The notes beneath the pieces were generated by a model. It was not told the origin of the DNA. It made no database searches and saw only the letters and a program-made list of their open reading frames with translations. From contig PMJQ01000215.1 in the NCBI GenBank assembly GCA_003157485.1, forward strand, positions 1 through 35,952: a DNA stretch of 35,952 nt, written 5' to 3'. Each line of letters begins with the position of its first letter. The stretch's first letter is position 1. Positions 26,551 through 35,952 of the stretch are shown in pieces. Both the position numbers and the translations under genes were made by a program. Source of the DNA: Ignavibacteriota bacterium. GTDB taxonomy: Bacteria > Bacteroidota > Ignavibacteria > UBA10030 > UBA6906.

Positions 26551-27912
26551 ATGATACTCCGACTCATATCCCGATCCCTTTTCGTTCTTCTATCCGCCGC
26601 ATCCCTTGCATACGCCCGGACGGACGGAGGAGGAGGCGATGCACACCCTACACTTAAGACAAACGCGGAGTCGCTCAGGAGGTGGCAGGACATGCGATTC
26701 GGGATGTTCATACACTGGGGTCCGGTCACACTGCGCGGCACGGAAATCGGATGGTCCCGAGGGGTGCAGGTCCCGGCAGCGGAATACGACGGTCTGTACC
26801 ACGAGTTCAATCCGGCGCTTTTCGACGCCGGGCGATGGATCGGCGCGGCGAAGAGGGGAGGCATGCAATACGTCGTCATCGTCTCAAAGCACCATGACGG
26901 GTTCTGTCTGTGGGACACAAAATACACCGACTACAAGATCACAGCGACCCCCCTTGGCCGGGACGTACTCAGGGAGCTGTCGGATGAATGCGGGCGCCAG
27001 GGGATGATGTTCTGCACGTACTATTCCATACTCGACTGGCACCACCCTGACTATACGACGCGGCACGGAGCGGACGACAGGCCCGTGATCGAGTCCGGCA
27101 TGGACCGTTACCGGATCTATCTGAAAAATCAGATCCGTGAACTCGTCAACGACTATCATTCACATCTTCTCTGGTTCGACGGACAATGGGAGAAGTCCTG
27201 GACGCACAGGGACGGGATGGATCTCTACGCATATGCGAGAAGCCTCAACGACTCCCTTCTCATCAACAACCGCGTCGACAAGGGACGGGGGAACCCGGCG
27301 CGGGCCGGCGACACGGTGGCCTTTGCAGGTGACTTCGGCACTCCGGAGCAGGAAATAGGAACCCTCGACAACGAGCACCCGTGGGAGTCATGCATCACCA
27401 TAGGGACCCAGTGGTCATGGAAGCCCAACGACTCGCTGAAAACGCTCAAGGAGTGCATCCAGATACTGGCAAAGACCGCCGGAGGCGGAGGAAACCTGCT
27501 TCTCAATATCAGCCCGATGCCGGATGGAAGGTTCGAACAGAGGCAGATCGACCGGCTGGCCGGGATAGGCCTCTGGCTCGGGCGATACGGAGAGAGCATC
27601 TACGGCACGCGCGGGGGACCGTACGCGACCACGTCCCGTGTCGCATCGACATGCAGAGGCAACCTTGTCTACGTGCACATGCTGACTCCGCCGGCAGGGC
27701 CGCTCCGTCTTCCCGTCATCCCCGGCAGGACGGTCAGAGGCGCGCGCGTGCTCGGAGGCGGCGGGCTTGGTGTGCGGACGAAAGGCGAGAACATCGTCAT
27801 TGACGTGCCGTCCGCGCCGGCGGACCTCAACGACAGCGTTATCGTCCTGGAACTGGATGGTTCGGCCGAGACGGTCAGGCCGGTCGTCATCCCTGCGGGA
27901 GGGGTGCAATGA
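26551..27912 (+). CDS. GH29-family alpha-L-fucosidase
   Basis: MRFGMFIHWGP, YVVIVSKHHDGFCLWDTKYTDY, HLLWFDGQWEKSW, GGGGNLLLNISPMPDGR; N-terminal signal peptide. Confidence 0.93.
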   Translation: MILRLISRSLFVLLSAASLAYARTDGGGGDAHPTLKTNAESLRRWQDMRFGMFIHWGPVTLRGTEIGWSRGVQVPAAEYDGLYHEFNPALFDAGRWIGAAKRGGMQYVVIVSKHHDGFCLWDTKYTDYKITATPLGRDVLRELSDECGRQGMMFCTYYSILDWHHPDYTTRHGADDRPVIESGMDRYRIYLKNQIRELVNDYHSHLLWFDGQWEKSWTHRDGMDLYAYARSLNDSLLINNRVDKGRGNPARAGDTVAFAGDFGTPEQEIGTLDNEHPWESCITIGTQWSWKPNDSLKTLKECIQILAKTAGGGGNLLLNISPMPDGRFEQRQIDRLAGIGLWLGRYGESIYGTRGGPYATTSRVASTCRGNLVYVHMLTPPAGPLRLPVIPGRTVRGARVLGGGGLGVRTKGENIVIDVPSAPADLNDSVIVLELDGSAETVRPVVIPAGGVQ

Positions 27913-27997
27913 CGGCAGCCGCCGCCGGGGCGGGGCACACACACACTGTCCGGCGCTCCGGTGTCAGGGAGAAATAACGAATCAGGAGAGAAGGCAC

Positions 27998-28732
27998 ATG
28001 CAGGTAACAGGCAACACGATACTCATCACCGGGGGCGGGACGGGAATAGGGCTCGGCCTCGCCGGCAAGTTCATCGAGGACGGGAATACCGTCATCATCT
28101 GCGGACGCCGCCAGGATGCGCTCAGGAAGGCGAAGGAGAAATACCCCGGCCTCATACTCCGTACGTGCGATGTCGCCGACGTGAATCAGCGGACGGATCT
28201 CCATCGCTGGGCCACGGAAACATATCCCGGGTTGAACGTGCTTGTCAATAACGCGGGGATACAGCGGAGGTTCGACCTCCTGAATGAGCAACCCTGGACC
28301 AACATCCACGATGAGATCGCGGTCAACCTCGAGGCCCCGATCCACCTTTCATGCCTGTTTGCCGGTCACCTCAGGACCGTCCCAGAGCCGGCGATCATCA
28401 ATATCGGTTCCGGCCTCGCGTTTGTCGCCATGGCATCTGCACCGGTGTACTGCGCGACAAAAGCGGCGCTCCATTCATTCACACTTTCGCTCCGGCATCA
28501 GCTCTCGAAAACACCCGTCCGGGTCATCGAAATACTCCCCCCCGCTGTCAACACGGACCTCGGCGGCGCGGGCATTCACAGCAGGGGGACACCTCTCGAA
28601 GAATTCACGACAGCGGCGTACGAGCGGCTGAAGTCAGGAGACCTGGAATTCGGGTACGGGTTTTCAGAAAAGAGCCGTAACGCTTCACGCGCCGAGCTGG
28701 ACGAGACCTACCGGAGGATGAATCCCCTGTAG
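27998..28732 (+). CDS. short-chain dehydrogenase/reductase (DltE-like)
   Basis: MQVTGNTILITGGGTGIGLGLAGKF, NVLVNNAGIQ, YCATKAALHSFTLSLRHQL. Upstream part of the ORF overlaps GH29 and is unlikely to be translated. Confidence 0.9.
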   Translation: MQVTGNTILITGGGTGIGLGLAGKFIEDGNTVIICGRRQDALRKAKEKYPGLILRTCDVADVNQRTDLHRWATETYPGLNVLVNNAGIQRRFDLLNEQPWTNIHDEIAVNLEAPIHLSCLFAGHLRTVPEPAIINIGSGLAFVAMASAPVYCATKAALHSFTLSLRHQLSKTPVRVIEILPPAVNTDLGGAGIHSRGTPLEEFTTAAYERLKSGDLEFGYGFSEKSRNASRAELDETYRRMNPL

Positions 28733-28782
28733 CGCGGGCCGCGGCGGCTCCGGGAGAACCGAAGTGGAGAGCATGATGTGCG

Positions 28783-29964
28783 TCAGGCCGGGGCCGAGGT
28801 TTTCCCCCTGTACTGCAGTGCAAGCATTGTAATGTCATCGGCCTGAGGAGCACCCGCGGCAAACTCCATCAAGTCCGCATTGATGCCGTCAAGCATTTCC
28901 TTCAACGGCGATCCGTTTAGCCGGCGCAGGGAAGCTTCGAGGCGTGACTCCTCGAAGAGCTCCGCATTGCCGTTCATGGCTTCGGTCACCCCGTCTGTGT
29001 ACAGGAGGATCGTGTCCCCCGGGCGGAGGGTGATCTTGTGGACATCATATTCCATTTCATCAAGCATGCCGAGGAGAAATCCGGACTCGTTGTTAATCCT
29101 CTCAATTGCCCCCTCCTTCCTCTTGATATACGGGGGATTGTGTCCTCCAAAACTGAACTGCACTTCGCCCGTCTTTGTGTTCAGCACTCCGTAGAATATC
29201 GTCACGAACATGCGCCCGTTGCTCTCCGGGATCAGCATCGTGTTGATCCGCCTGAGGCTCTCGCCGGGATTGACGACCTGTGTGGCGATCGCCTTCAGAA
29301 GCGTGCGGCTGACCGCCATGAAGATCGCCGCCGGGACCCCTTTTCCCGAAACGTCGCCGATGACGAATGCCAGCCTGTCGTGATCGATGAAGAAGAAATC
29401 GTAGAAGTCCCCCCCCACCTCCTTGGCCGGCGTCATCTTCGCGAATATATCAAACTCCGTTCGCTCGGGGAAGGGGGGAAACGTCTGCGGGAGTATCGAC
29501 TGCTGAATCCGGGCCGCCGTGTTCAGGTCGTTTCTGACGGACAGGAGCTGTTCCCGGTCCAGTGTCGCCTGGCGGAGTACGGTGAGCTGTTCCAACGTCT
29601 TGGCGATCGTGGTTTCCAGATCGTTGAAGTCGATCGGCTTGGTCAGAAAGTCGAACGCCCCCCTGTTCATGGCGATGCGGATATTGTCCATGTCGCCGTA
29701 CGCGGAGACGATGATGGCTTTCAGCGCCGGATTCTTCAGCTCATTGAGCCGGTGCAGGAGCGTCAGGCCGTCCATCTCCGGCATGTTGATATCGGAAAGC
29801 ACGAGGCCGATCTCCGGATTGACGGCGATCTTCATCAGCGCCTCCACCCCGTTCTGAGCGAACGTGAAATCGTATTCGTTTTCCCGGATCTGCTTCCGGA
29901 ACTTCTGCCGGATCAGGACTTCGAGATCTGCTTCGTCGTCGACAACCAGAATCTTGTGTGACAT
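28783..29964 (-). CDS. response regulator with C-terminal PP2C/SpoIIE (RsbU-like) phosphatase domain
   Basis: KILVVDDEADLEVL...VLSDINMPEMDG...LTKPIDF; AARIQQSILP, EVGGDFYDFF, GDVSGKGVPAAIFMA, GHNPPY, LLYTDGVTEA, DDITMLAL. Confidence 0.93.
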   Translation of the reverse strand: MSHKILVVDDEADLEVLIRQKFRKQIRENEYDFTFAQNGVEALMKIAVNPEIGLVLSDINMPEMDGLTLLHRLNELKNPALKAIIVSAYGDMDNIRIAMNRGAFDFLTKPIDFNDLETTIAKTLEQLTVLRQATLDREQLLSVRNDLNTAARIQQSILPQTFPPFPERTEFDIFAKMTPAKEVGGDFYDFFFIDHDRLAFVIGDVSGKGVPAAIFMAVSRTLLKAIATQVVNPGESLRRINTMLIPESNGRMFVTIFYGVLNTKTGEVQFSFGGHNPPYIKRKEGAIERINNESGFLLGMLDEMEYDVHKITLRPGDTILLYTDGVTEAMNGNAELFEESRLEASLRRLNGSPLKEMLDGINADLMEFAAGAPQADDITMLALQYRGKTSAPA

Positions 29965-30011
29965 TACGCGTTCCCCGAAGAGTCATTTCATGTGGACGTA
30001 CCGGCGTACGG

Positions 30012-30383
30012 TCAGCTGAAATTCAGCATGTCCTTCTTTATCTGGACGAAATCAATAGGTTTTGTGAAGTAGTGCTCCGCGCCTGTCGACATCGCCGCTT
30101 TGAAATTGTGCTCATCCCCGTACGCCGTGATCATCGACACCCGGATCTGCGGGTACTTTTCCTTGACGGCCTTCAGAAGCTCCAGACCGTTGATGCCCGG
30201 CATGTTGATGTCCGACAGGATGCAGACCACATCCGGCGGGGTCAGGGATCCGAGATATTCCAGCGCCTCCTCGCCCGAGAAGGCGTAGCAGAGATCGATG
30301 AGCCCATCCCTGACTTCCTTCCTGAACTGCTGGCGGAAGAGCAGCTCGACGTCCTTTTCATCATCGACAATCATGATCTTCAT
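30012..30383 (-). CDS. single-domain response regulator
   Basis: [23 protein letters not shown]...ILSDINMPGINGLELL...SMITAYGD...YFTKPIDF. Confidence 0.92.
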   Translation of the reverse strand: MKIMIVDDEKDVELLFRQQFRKEVRDGLIDLCYAFSGEEALEYLGSLTPPDVVCILSDINMPGINGLELLKAVKEKYPQIRVSMITAYGDEHNFKAAMSTGAEHYFTKPIDFVQIKKDMLNFS

Positions 30384-33300
30384 GCCGGTGTTCCCCCCTC
30401 TTTCCCCGGAGCCCGGGGTATCGTGATGATGAACTCGGTAAACTCACCTTCCTTCGAGTCCACTTTGATCTGCCCCTTGTGCTCCTGTGTTATGATATCG
30501 TAGGAGAGGGACAACCCGAGCCCTGTACCGGCGCCCGCCGGCTTTGTCGTGAAGAACGGGTTGAATATCTTCTCACGGATGGCAAGCGGGATCCCCGCCC
30601 CGTTGTCCCGCACCCGGATCTCGACGTTCTCCCGAACGTTTCGCGCGCTGACCTTCACTACCGGGCTGAATCCGTTCTTTGCAGTTTTCCTCCTGTCGTT
30701 CGCCGCATAGCAGGCATTGTTCACGATGTTCAGGAACGCGCGGCTGAGGTCCTGCGGCACCACGCTGACATTACCTATCGAGGGATCGAATTCGGTTTCG
30801 AGCTTGACGTTAAACGTGTGATCCTGCGCGCGCATGCCGTGGTAGGCCAGGTTCGTGTATTCGGCCAGGAGCGCGTTCAGATCGGTGTCCTGGCGCTCCC
30901 CCGCCTTCCCGCGGGAATGGAGGAGCATCCCCCTGACGATGCTGTCCGCGCGTTTTCCATGCTCGTTGATCTTGCCGACGTTCGTTTCAAGGTCCTTGAG
31001 GATCCCATCGATCTCGCCCGCCCGCGCCTCGTCGACGCGGCCGCGCTCGGCGGCCAGCTCCTGGCGAAGGTCCCGGGTAAGGTCCCCGGAAAGGGCGGCA
31101 AAATTGGTTATGAAGTTCAACGGATTCTTTATTTCGTGAGCGATACCGGCGGTAAGCTGTCCCAGCGACGCCATCTTTTCCGAGAGGACGAGCTGGTTCT
31201 GGGTCTCTTTCAGGTTGTCGAGAGCACCGCTCAGCTCTTTCGTCCTGGCATCAACGAGCCGGGCCAGTTCATGCTCGCGGAGCTTGAGCTGTCTGATACG
31301 CATGAGATAGACGGTGGGCCCGCCGAATAAGAGCCCGATGAGGACGAGTGCATAGAACCACCTCGACTCGTAGAAATGAGGGGTAACGGAAAACGACGCC
31401 GACGCGCCTGTTGAATCCCATACCCCGTCGGCGTTCGCCGCGATCACGCGGAACGTGTAGCTCCCCGGGCCGAGACTCGTATAGTACGCCACATTCCGTG
31501 TGCCCGGGTTCACCCAATCCCTGTCGACGCCGTCAAGCCTGTACCTGTACTGCACCCGGTCTGCACCGATAAACGTGATCCCGACATACTGAAATTCCAG
31601 ATTGCCTGTCCCCGGAGGAAGCGTAACGGCCGCTCTCAGGTCGCGGGGGGCATTGTCTGCCGAGAACCTCTCCAGGACAACGCGAGGAGGAACAGTGTTG
31701 ATCCGGATCTTCGCCGGATCGACGACTGCCGCCCCCGCGACGGTGCAAAACATGATCTTCCCGTCTCTCGTTTTCCAGACGCTCGGCTGACCGATCACGT
31801 TTGTCTCCTGCGATTTCATCCCGTCGGCGGTCCCGTACCGGTCGAACGAGTATTCATGTGACGTCCCTGCGGCAAAATCCAGGAGGGACTGTTTCCTGAT
31901 TCGATACGCTCCCTTGTTCCCTGCAAACCACATAGAGCCAATGTCGTCCTCGGTAATGCTGCCGACACCGTATTCGAAAAACCCCGTCTCGGGAGTAAAC
32001 TGGGTGAATTTTCCCTGCCTGTAAAGATATACGCCGTCGTCCGCAGTGCCGACCCAGACATTCCCATCCCGATCCGGGTAGAGCGCATATACGCGGGACC
32101 CGGTATATCCCTGATCCGCAGTAAAATGTGTAAGTGAATCGTTCGCGTAACGATACAGGCCGGCGCCGTACGATCCTATCCAGAGGTTGTTTTCCGCATC
32201 TTCAACAACGGTACTGATGCCTCCGGGGATAAGCCCCGGAAACAACCTCTCCCACCGCTTGTCCTTCATGTGGAAAACCGAACGCACGTCGGCGACGGTG
32301 AATTCGCCCGAACGTCGGAACAGGAACGCCCGCAGCTGCGTGCTGTCGGCCTCAGGGCCCATTGAATACTTTGCGATTTTTCCGTTTCGCAGCGTATGAA
32401 GACCGTCGTCCGCAGCGAACCAGATCGTGCCGTCTGGAGCCTCGCAGATCCCCCTGACGTTCCGGGAGAGGCCGTTCTTCTGGTCGAAGACAGTCGTCGT
32501 TCCCCCGGAAAGCCTTGCGATTCCTCCGGTCGGTGAGCCGAACCAGAGATCTCCCCTGCTGTCCTCAAACACGCAGGCAATCACCGCGTCCTGTAGCCCC
32601 CATTCCTTTCCGTACGTCACGAATTTGCCTTCCCTGAGACGGTGAAGGCCGTCAGCTTCAGTCCCGAACCAGACGCTTCCCTCCGCGTCGACGAGCACGC
32701 TGAGGATCCCCTCATCGGTCATTCCATTATCATGCCCGAAACTGTCAAACGTACCGTTCCGGAAGCGCCACAGGCCGCGCGCGGTCGCAAGCCAGAGTGT
32801 GTTGTCCGGCTCCGCGAAATGCCCGTTGACCACTCCAAACGACCGGGGCGATTTATACGAGACCATCCTCCCGCCGGACAGAGTGTTTATCCCGCTCGTC
32901 GTTACGAACCAGAGAGTCCCTTCTTTGTCCTCTATGATTTCACTCACCCTGTTTTCGAGAAGTCCATCCACTTTCGTAAACGTCCGCATAGTCCCATCGC
33001 GATAGCAGACAAGTCCGGCGTTCGTCGACATCCAGATGTTGTTCCTGCTGTCCTCGAATATGCAGCTGCCGTTCCCGTTGATCCACCAGACTCGATTCTG
33101 CGGGAGTCCGTTTTGAGTCGAGAAGAGGGCAAAACTCGTTCCGTCGTACCGGGCTATCCCATCCGGCGTTGCAAACCAGAAATTACCTTTCGAGTCCTCG
33201 CTCACGGCATAGACGGTATCAGAGGGAAGGCCTTCAGCGTGACCGAACGCCGTGATGGATCCGTTTCTGAGCCTCGAAATTCCCCATCGTCCATGGATGA

Positions 33301-33763
33301 ACCATTTGCTCGAATCGCGGGTCTCGTACACAAACGAGACGTTGTCATTCCGCAATCCGTCTTTCGTGCTGAATGCCCGCGTGACGCCGTCTTTGTACAG
33401 AGCGGCGCCTTTCCCCGGCGCCGCATACGAAATCCACATTCCCCCTTCTTCATCCACATGGAGAAACCTGATCCAGGCGCTTGTGAGAGCCTTCGTATTG
33501 TTCCTGTCGAGTACGGTGAACCGGACCCCGTCGAAACGGACGAGCCCCTCCTCCGTACCGAACCAGAGATAACCGTCCCGACCCCGTGTCATGCTGTATG
33601 CGCCGTTCTGCGGCAGGCCGTCTTTCTCCGTCCAGTGATCATGGACGTACTGGCTGAGCGGACGCCTAAGGTTCGCATCCTGCGCGAAGAGCGTCGTGGA
33701 CATCAGTGCGATCAGTAAGAGGAGCGCAAGGAGACGAAACGAGTGCGTATGAAAAGTCCTCAT
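30380..33763 (-). CDS. propeller (Reg_prop/Y_Y_Y) sensor histidine kinase
   Basis: Signal peptide; about 12 Reg_prop repeats (e.g. [32 protein letters not shown]); [10 protein letters not shown]...[56 protein letters not shown]; HATPase_c ([17 protein letters not shown]). 4-bp overlap with the response regulator. Confidence 0.95.
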   Translation of the reverse strand: MRTFHTHSFRLLALLLLIALMSTTLFAQDANLRRPLSQYVHDHWTEKDGLPQNGAYSMTRGRDGYLWFGTEEGLVRFDGVRFTVLDRNNTKALTSAWIRFLHVDEEGGMWISYAAPGKGAALYKDGVTRAFSTKDGLRNDNVSFVYETRDSSKWFIHGRWGISRLRNGSITAFGHAEGLPSDTVYAVSEDSKGNFWFATPDGIARYDGTSFALFSTQNGLPQNRVWWINGNGSCIFEDSRNNIWMSTNAGLVCYRDGTMRTFTKVDGLLENRVSEIIEDKEGTLWFVTTSGINTLSGGRMVSYKSPRSFGVVNGHFAEPDNTLWLATARGLWRFRNGTFDSFGHDNGMTDEGILSVLVDAEGSVWFGTEADGLHRLREGKFVTYGKEWGLQDAVIACVFEDSRGDLWFGSPTGGIARLSGGTTTVFDQKNGLSRNVRGICEAPDGTIWFAADDGLHTLRNGKIAKYSMGPEADSTQLRAFLFRRSGEFTVADVRSVFHMKDKRWERLFPGLIPGGISTVVEDAENNLWIGSYGAGLYRYANDSLTHFTADQGYTGSRVYALYPDRDGNVWVGTADDGVYLYRQGKFTQFTPETGFFEYGVGSITEDDIGSMWFAGNKGAYRIRKQSLLDFAAGTSHEYSFDRYGTADGMKSQETNVIGQPSVWKTRDGKIMFCTVAGAAVVDPAKIRINTVPPRVVLERFSADNAPRDLRAAVTLPPGTGNLEFQYVGITFIGADRVQYRYRLDGVDRDWVNPGTRNVAYYTSLGPGSYTFRVIAANADGVWDSTGASASFSVTPHFYESRWFYALVLIGLLFGGPTVYLMRIRQLKLREHELARLVDARTKELSGALDNLKETQNQLVLSEKMASLGQLTAGIAHEIKNPLNFITNFAALSGDLTRDLRQELAAERGRVDEARAGEIDGILKDLETNVGKINEHGKRADSIVRGMLLHSRGKAGERQDTDLNALLAEYTNLAYHGMRAQDHTFNVKLETEFDPSIGNVSVVPQDLSRAFLNIVNNACYAANDRRKTAKNGFSPVVKVSARNVRENVEIRVRDNGAGIPLAIREKIFNPFFTTKPAGAGTGLGLSLSYDIITQEHKGQIKVDSKEGEFTEFIITIPRAPGKEGGTPA

Positions 33764-34085
33764 GTTCAGATCTCTTTACCTTGTAGTGAGTCGATTGACA
33801 TCCATTGAAATACAGGGTCTGACTTCCGGGGAAGAACGGCGTGGGAGTGGGGGTTGAACGGCACGAAACGGCGCACCGGGACATCCGGGGGCTGTGTGAG
33901 AGTATCTTGATAGCTGGAGGGAAATACGGAGAAGGGGGAGGAAGAGGCGACGGAATCCTCATTGCAGGTACACGCAAGAAGTGGGGTGAGGCCTGGCATT
34001 GCGTCGCACTCGGGTGATAAAAAAGAACAGGGAACATCAACACATCTCATAGTATAGCCACAAACCTCGAGAATGTCAATCTGCT

Positions 34086-34423
34086 TTGTCCGGCGGCATG
34101 GGAGTCGTCTATGAGGCAGAAGACCTCAAACTGCACCGCATCGTAGCTCTCAAGTTCCTCCCCGAGGAATTTAACACTTCCACGGATGATATCACCCGGT
34201 TCGAACAGGAAGCCGAGGCGATCTAAGCCCTGAACCATCCCCATATCGCCACAATCTACGACATCGACGAAGCCGAGTGGAGAAGGCCTTCGAGTGGCTT
34301 GAGAAAGCGTACCGGGAACGCGATGTCTACATGAGAAGCCTGCGCGCCGATCCGGTCTGGGACGAGGTCCGGTCGGATCCCCGGTATCTCAAGTTCGTCG
34401 AAGGGATGGCTGCCGGAGGATAG
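34086..34423 (+). pseudogene. Ser/Thr protein kinase-TPR gene remnant with internal deletion and nonsense codon
   Basis: [62 protein letters not shown] (PknB-type N-lobe, in-frame TAA), then EKAFEWLEKAYRERDVYMRSLRADPVWDEVRSDPRYLKFVEGMAAGG* (typical C-terminal TPR end) joined directly. Confidence 0.88.
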
Positions 34424-34454
34424 CCGGAACAGGCCCGGTAGCTCCACCCGGGGT

Positions 34455-35495
34455 TTACTTCGCCGGCTCCCAGATGTATTTTCCCGTCGCGTCGATGTAC
34501 CCCCGCGCACGGGCAATCTCGACTGCAGCGATCCCGTGTTCAAACGGCAGCGCGTAGTCAAACTGCGGTTGAATCCGGAACACTCCCGTCGTGTCGATGT
34601 ATCCCCACTTCCCGCCCGACTGAGCGGCGGAGAACCCCTCCTGAAACCCGGAGACGTCAGCGAAGCGGGGAGTGACTGCAGTCTCACCCGATCTCCGCAC
34701 AAACCCCCACATCCCCGAAGATCTCACTGCGGCAAGACCCCCCACGAACACACGGGCGTCCTCGTACACCGGAGGGATCACAAGCGTTCCCAGCGTATCG
34801 ACATATCCCCACTTGTCGCCCACGCGCACAGCGGCAAGGCCAGTGGAAAATGAACCGGCGGCATCGAACCGGGGAGCAATGACGATCTCTCCCCTGCGAT
34901 CAATGTAGCCTCTTTTCCCTCCCAGTGTGACGTTGGCAAGCCCCTCAGAGAAGTTTCCGGCCTTTTCAAACCTCGTCGGGATTACGAGTGATCCGCCCGT
35001 GTCGATGTAACCGTACGTATCGGATTTCACAAAGAAAAGAAAGTGGATCTTCTCCTCCACCCAGGCCAGCCCTTCGGAGAAATCCCCCACGGTCTCATAG
35101 TTCGTCCGGATCACGACGGCGCCGACGGAATCGATGTAGCACCAGTGCACCGCTGAAAATATCTTCACCCCGGGAAATCGGGCGGAGGCGAGTCCCTCGT
35201 GAAAATCCTCCAGCCTGTCCGCCCCGGGAATTGCGCGGAACCCCCCCTGCCTGTCGATATATCCGATCCGGCTGTCCCCCGGATGGCGGTCATCGGCCAG
35301 TCTGACGAGCGCCCTGCCGCTGGAAAACTGGTGCCATTCCACGTACGCGGGGGGTATGACAATCCGGCCGGATTCATTGATAAACCCGGTTCTCCCGCCG
35401 ACGGACACCGGGAGGAGCTGCTCCTGCGAATCAGATCTCCCCGGTGCCAGGAGAATAAGGACGAGTATCAGTGATAACGACGATGATCTGTTCAC
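34455..35495 (-). CDS. exported WG-repeat protein
   Basis: GTG start at 35495 gives signal peptide MNRSSSLSLILVLILLAPGRSDSQ; repeated (W/G)GYIDxxGxxVIxPxFxxAxxFSxGLAxV units. Confidence 0.88.
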   Translation of the reverse strand: MNRSSSLSLILVLILLAPGRSDSQEQLLPVSVGGRTGFINESGRIVIPPAYVEWHQFSSGRALVRLADDRHPGDSRIGYIDRQGGFRAIPGADRLEDFHEGLASARFPGVKIFSAVHWCYIDSVGAVVIRTNYETVGDFSEGLAWVEEKIHFLFFVKSDTYGYIDTGGSLVIPTRFEKAGNFSEGLANVTLGGKRGYIDRRGEIVIAPRFDAAGSFSTGLAAVRVGDKWGYVDTLGTLVIPPVYEDARVFVGGLAAVRSSGMWGFVRRSGETAVTPRFADVSGFQEGFSAAQSGGKWGYIDTTGVFRIQPQFDYALPFEHGIAAVEIARARGYIDATGKYIWEPAK

Positions 35496-35640
35496 GGTAT
35501 CCGCACCTGGGCTTTTCTGCAAGATAACAGATGGCGGGGTGCGGTTCAACGCAGAGACTCCGTCACCCCGCAACCTCCAGGGGACTCAAACCCGGCGTCA
35601 ACGGCGGACTGACGTTTTCCGCGTCCCGGAGGCAACTATC

Positions 35641-35952
35641 TCACGGCCGCCTCCTCGAGGCAACGGCGACGGTCGTCCGGAATATTTTCTCGTCGCTTAT
35701 CATCGTTTCACGTTCAAGAACCCGTGACACGGGGAGGGGGATGTCGAGAGACGTTACACGCGTCACGGGGGCGTCCAGGTACTCGAAGAACCGTTCCATG
35801 ATCGACGCGGAAATTGTCGAGCCGATGGACTGGCTGGCCGGCGCCTCTTCCGCGATGACGAGCGCGCCCGTCTTTTCCAGCGACGCGCCGATCGTCCCGT
35901 AGTCAATCCCCGGGAGATCGAGCGTCCGCAGATCGATGAGCTCGACGGAGAC
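35641..35952 (-). CDS. C-terminal part of transketolase-type / 2-oxoacid dehydrogenase E1-beta-like subunit (truncated by window edge)
   Basis: Reverse-strand reading VSVELIDLRTLDLPGIDYGTIGASLEKTGALVIAEEAPASQSIGSTISASIMERFFEYLDAPVTRVTSLDIPLPVSRVLERETMISDEKIFRTTVAVASRRRP*. Confidence 0.75.
   Translation of the reverse strand, partial: VSVELIDLRTLDLPGIDYGTIGASLEKTGALVIAEEAPASQSIGSTISASIMERFFEYLDAPVTRVTSLDIPLPVSRVLERETMISDEKIFRTTVAVASRRRP

Noticed and set aside
29038-29961. 307-aa plus-strand ORF opposite the RR-PP2C gene
   Set aside because: Antisense shadow; the minus-strand product has unambiguous receiver and PP2C motifs.
32642-33718. 358-aa plus-strand ORF opposite the propeller histidine kinase
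   Set aside because: Antisense shadow of repetitive Reg_prop coding sequence.
30380-33763. Short near-repeats inside the histidine kinase gene considered as a CRISPR or DNA repeat
   Set aside because: They encode Reg_prop repeats; spacing and divergence follow the protein repeat, with no conserved DNA repeat-spacer structure.
1-35952. tRNA, rRNA, transposase, integrase or toxin-antitoxin genes
   Set aside because: No convincing signature seen by eye on either strand; a tRNAscan/Infernal run would be needed to exclude small RNAs.

Overview
GC-rich (~55-60%) bacterial chromosomal segment with about 28 supportable protein-coding genes. The protein families look like the Bacteroidota/Ignavibacteriota/Chlorobiota neighbourhood, but this is low confidence because no rRNA or marker gene is present. 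No tRNA, rRNA, CRISPR array, transposase or integrase was recognised. Main blocks: (i) a DUF362 protein and small membrane/exported proteins; (ii) a DUF932 gene, a SigR-like ECF sigma factor and a DksA/TraR-type zinc-finger gene that share a 34-bp upstream motif, followed by a degenerate receiver protein and the C-terminal stump of a second DUF932 gene; (iii) a TatA-like protein fused to zinc ribbons, and an SPFH/band-7 protein; (iv) a sugar-metabolism-like block (URO-D-family enzyme, Gfo/Idh/MocA oxidoreductase, GPH transporter with an inserted extracytoplasmic domain) with a perfect FNR/CRP-type palindrome in the divergent promoter; (v) zinc-ribbon-DUF2007, OmpA, exported Nif3-like, methyltransferase and TPR-glycosyltransferase genes; (vi) a membrane-anchored alpha/beta hydrolase, GH29 fucosidase and SDR; (vii) a propeller histidine kinase / response regulator / PP2C-phosphatase operon; (viii) a WG-repeat protein and the end of a transketolase-type (E1-beta-like) gene at the right edge. 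Three gene remnants not called as genes in the ORF track were read by eye: a DUF932 C-terminus, an internally deleted purU, and an internally deleted Ser/Thr kinase-TPR gene. The best candidate for a new system is the ECF sigma / DksA-like / DUF932 locus with its shared promoter-like element.
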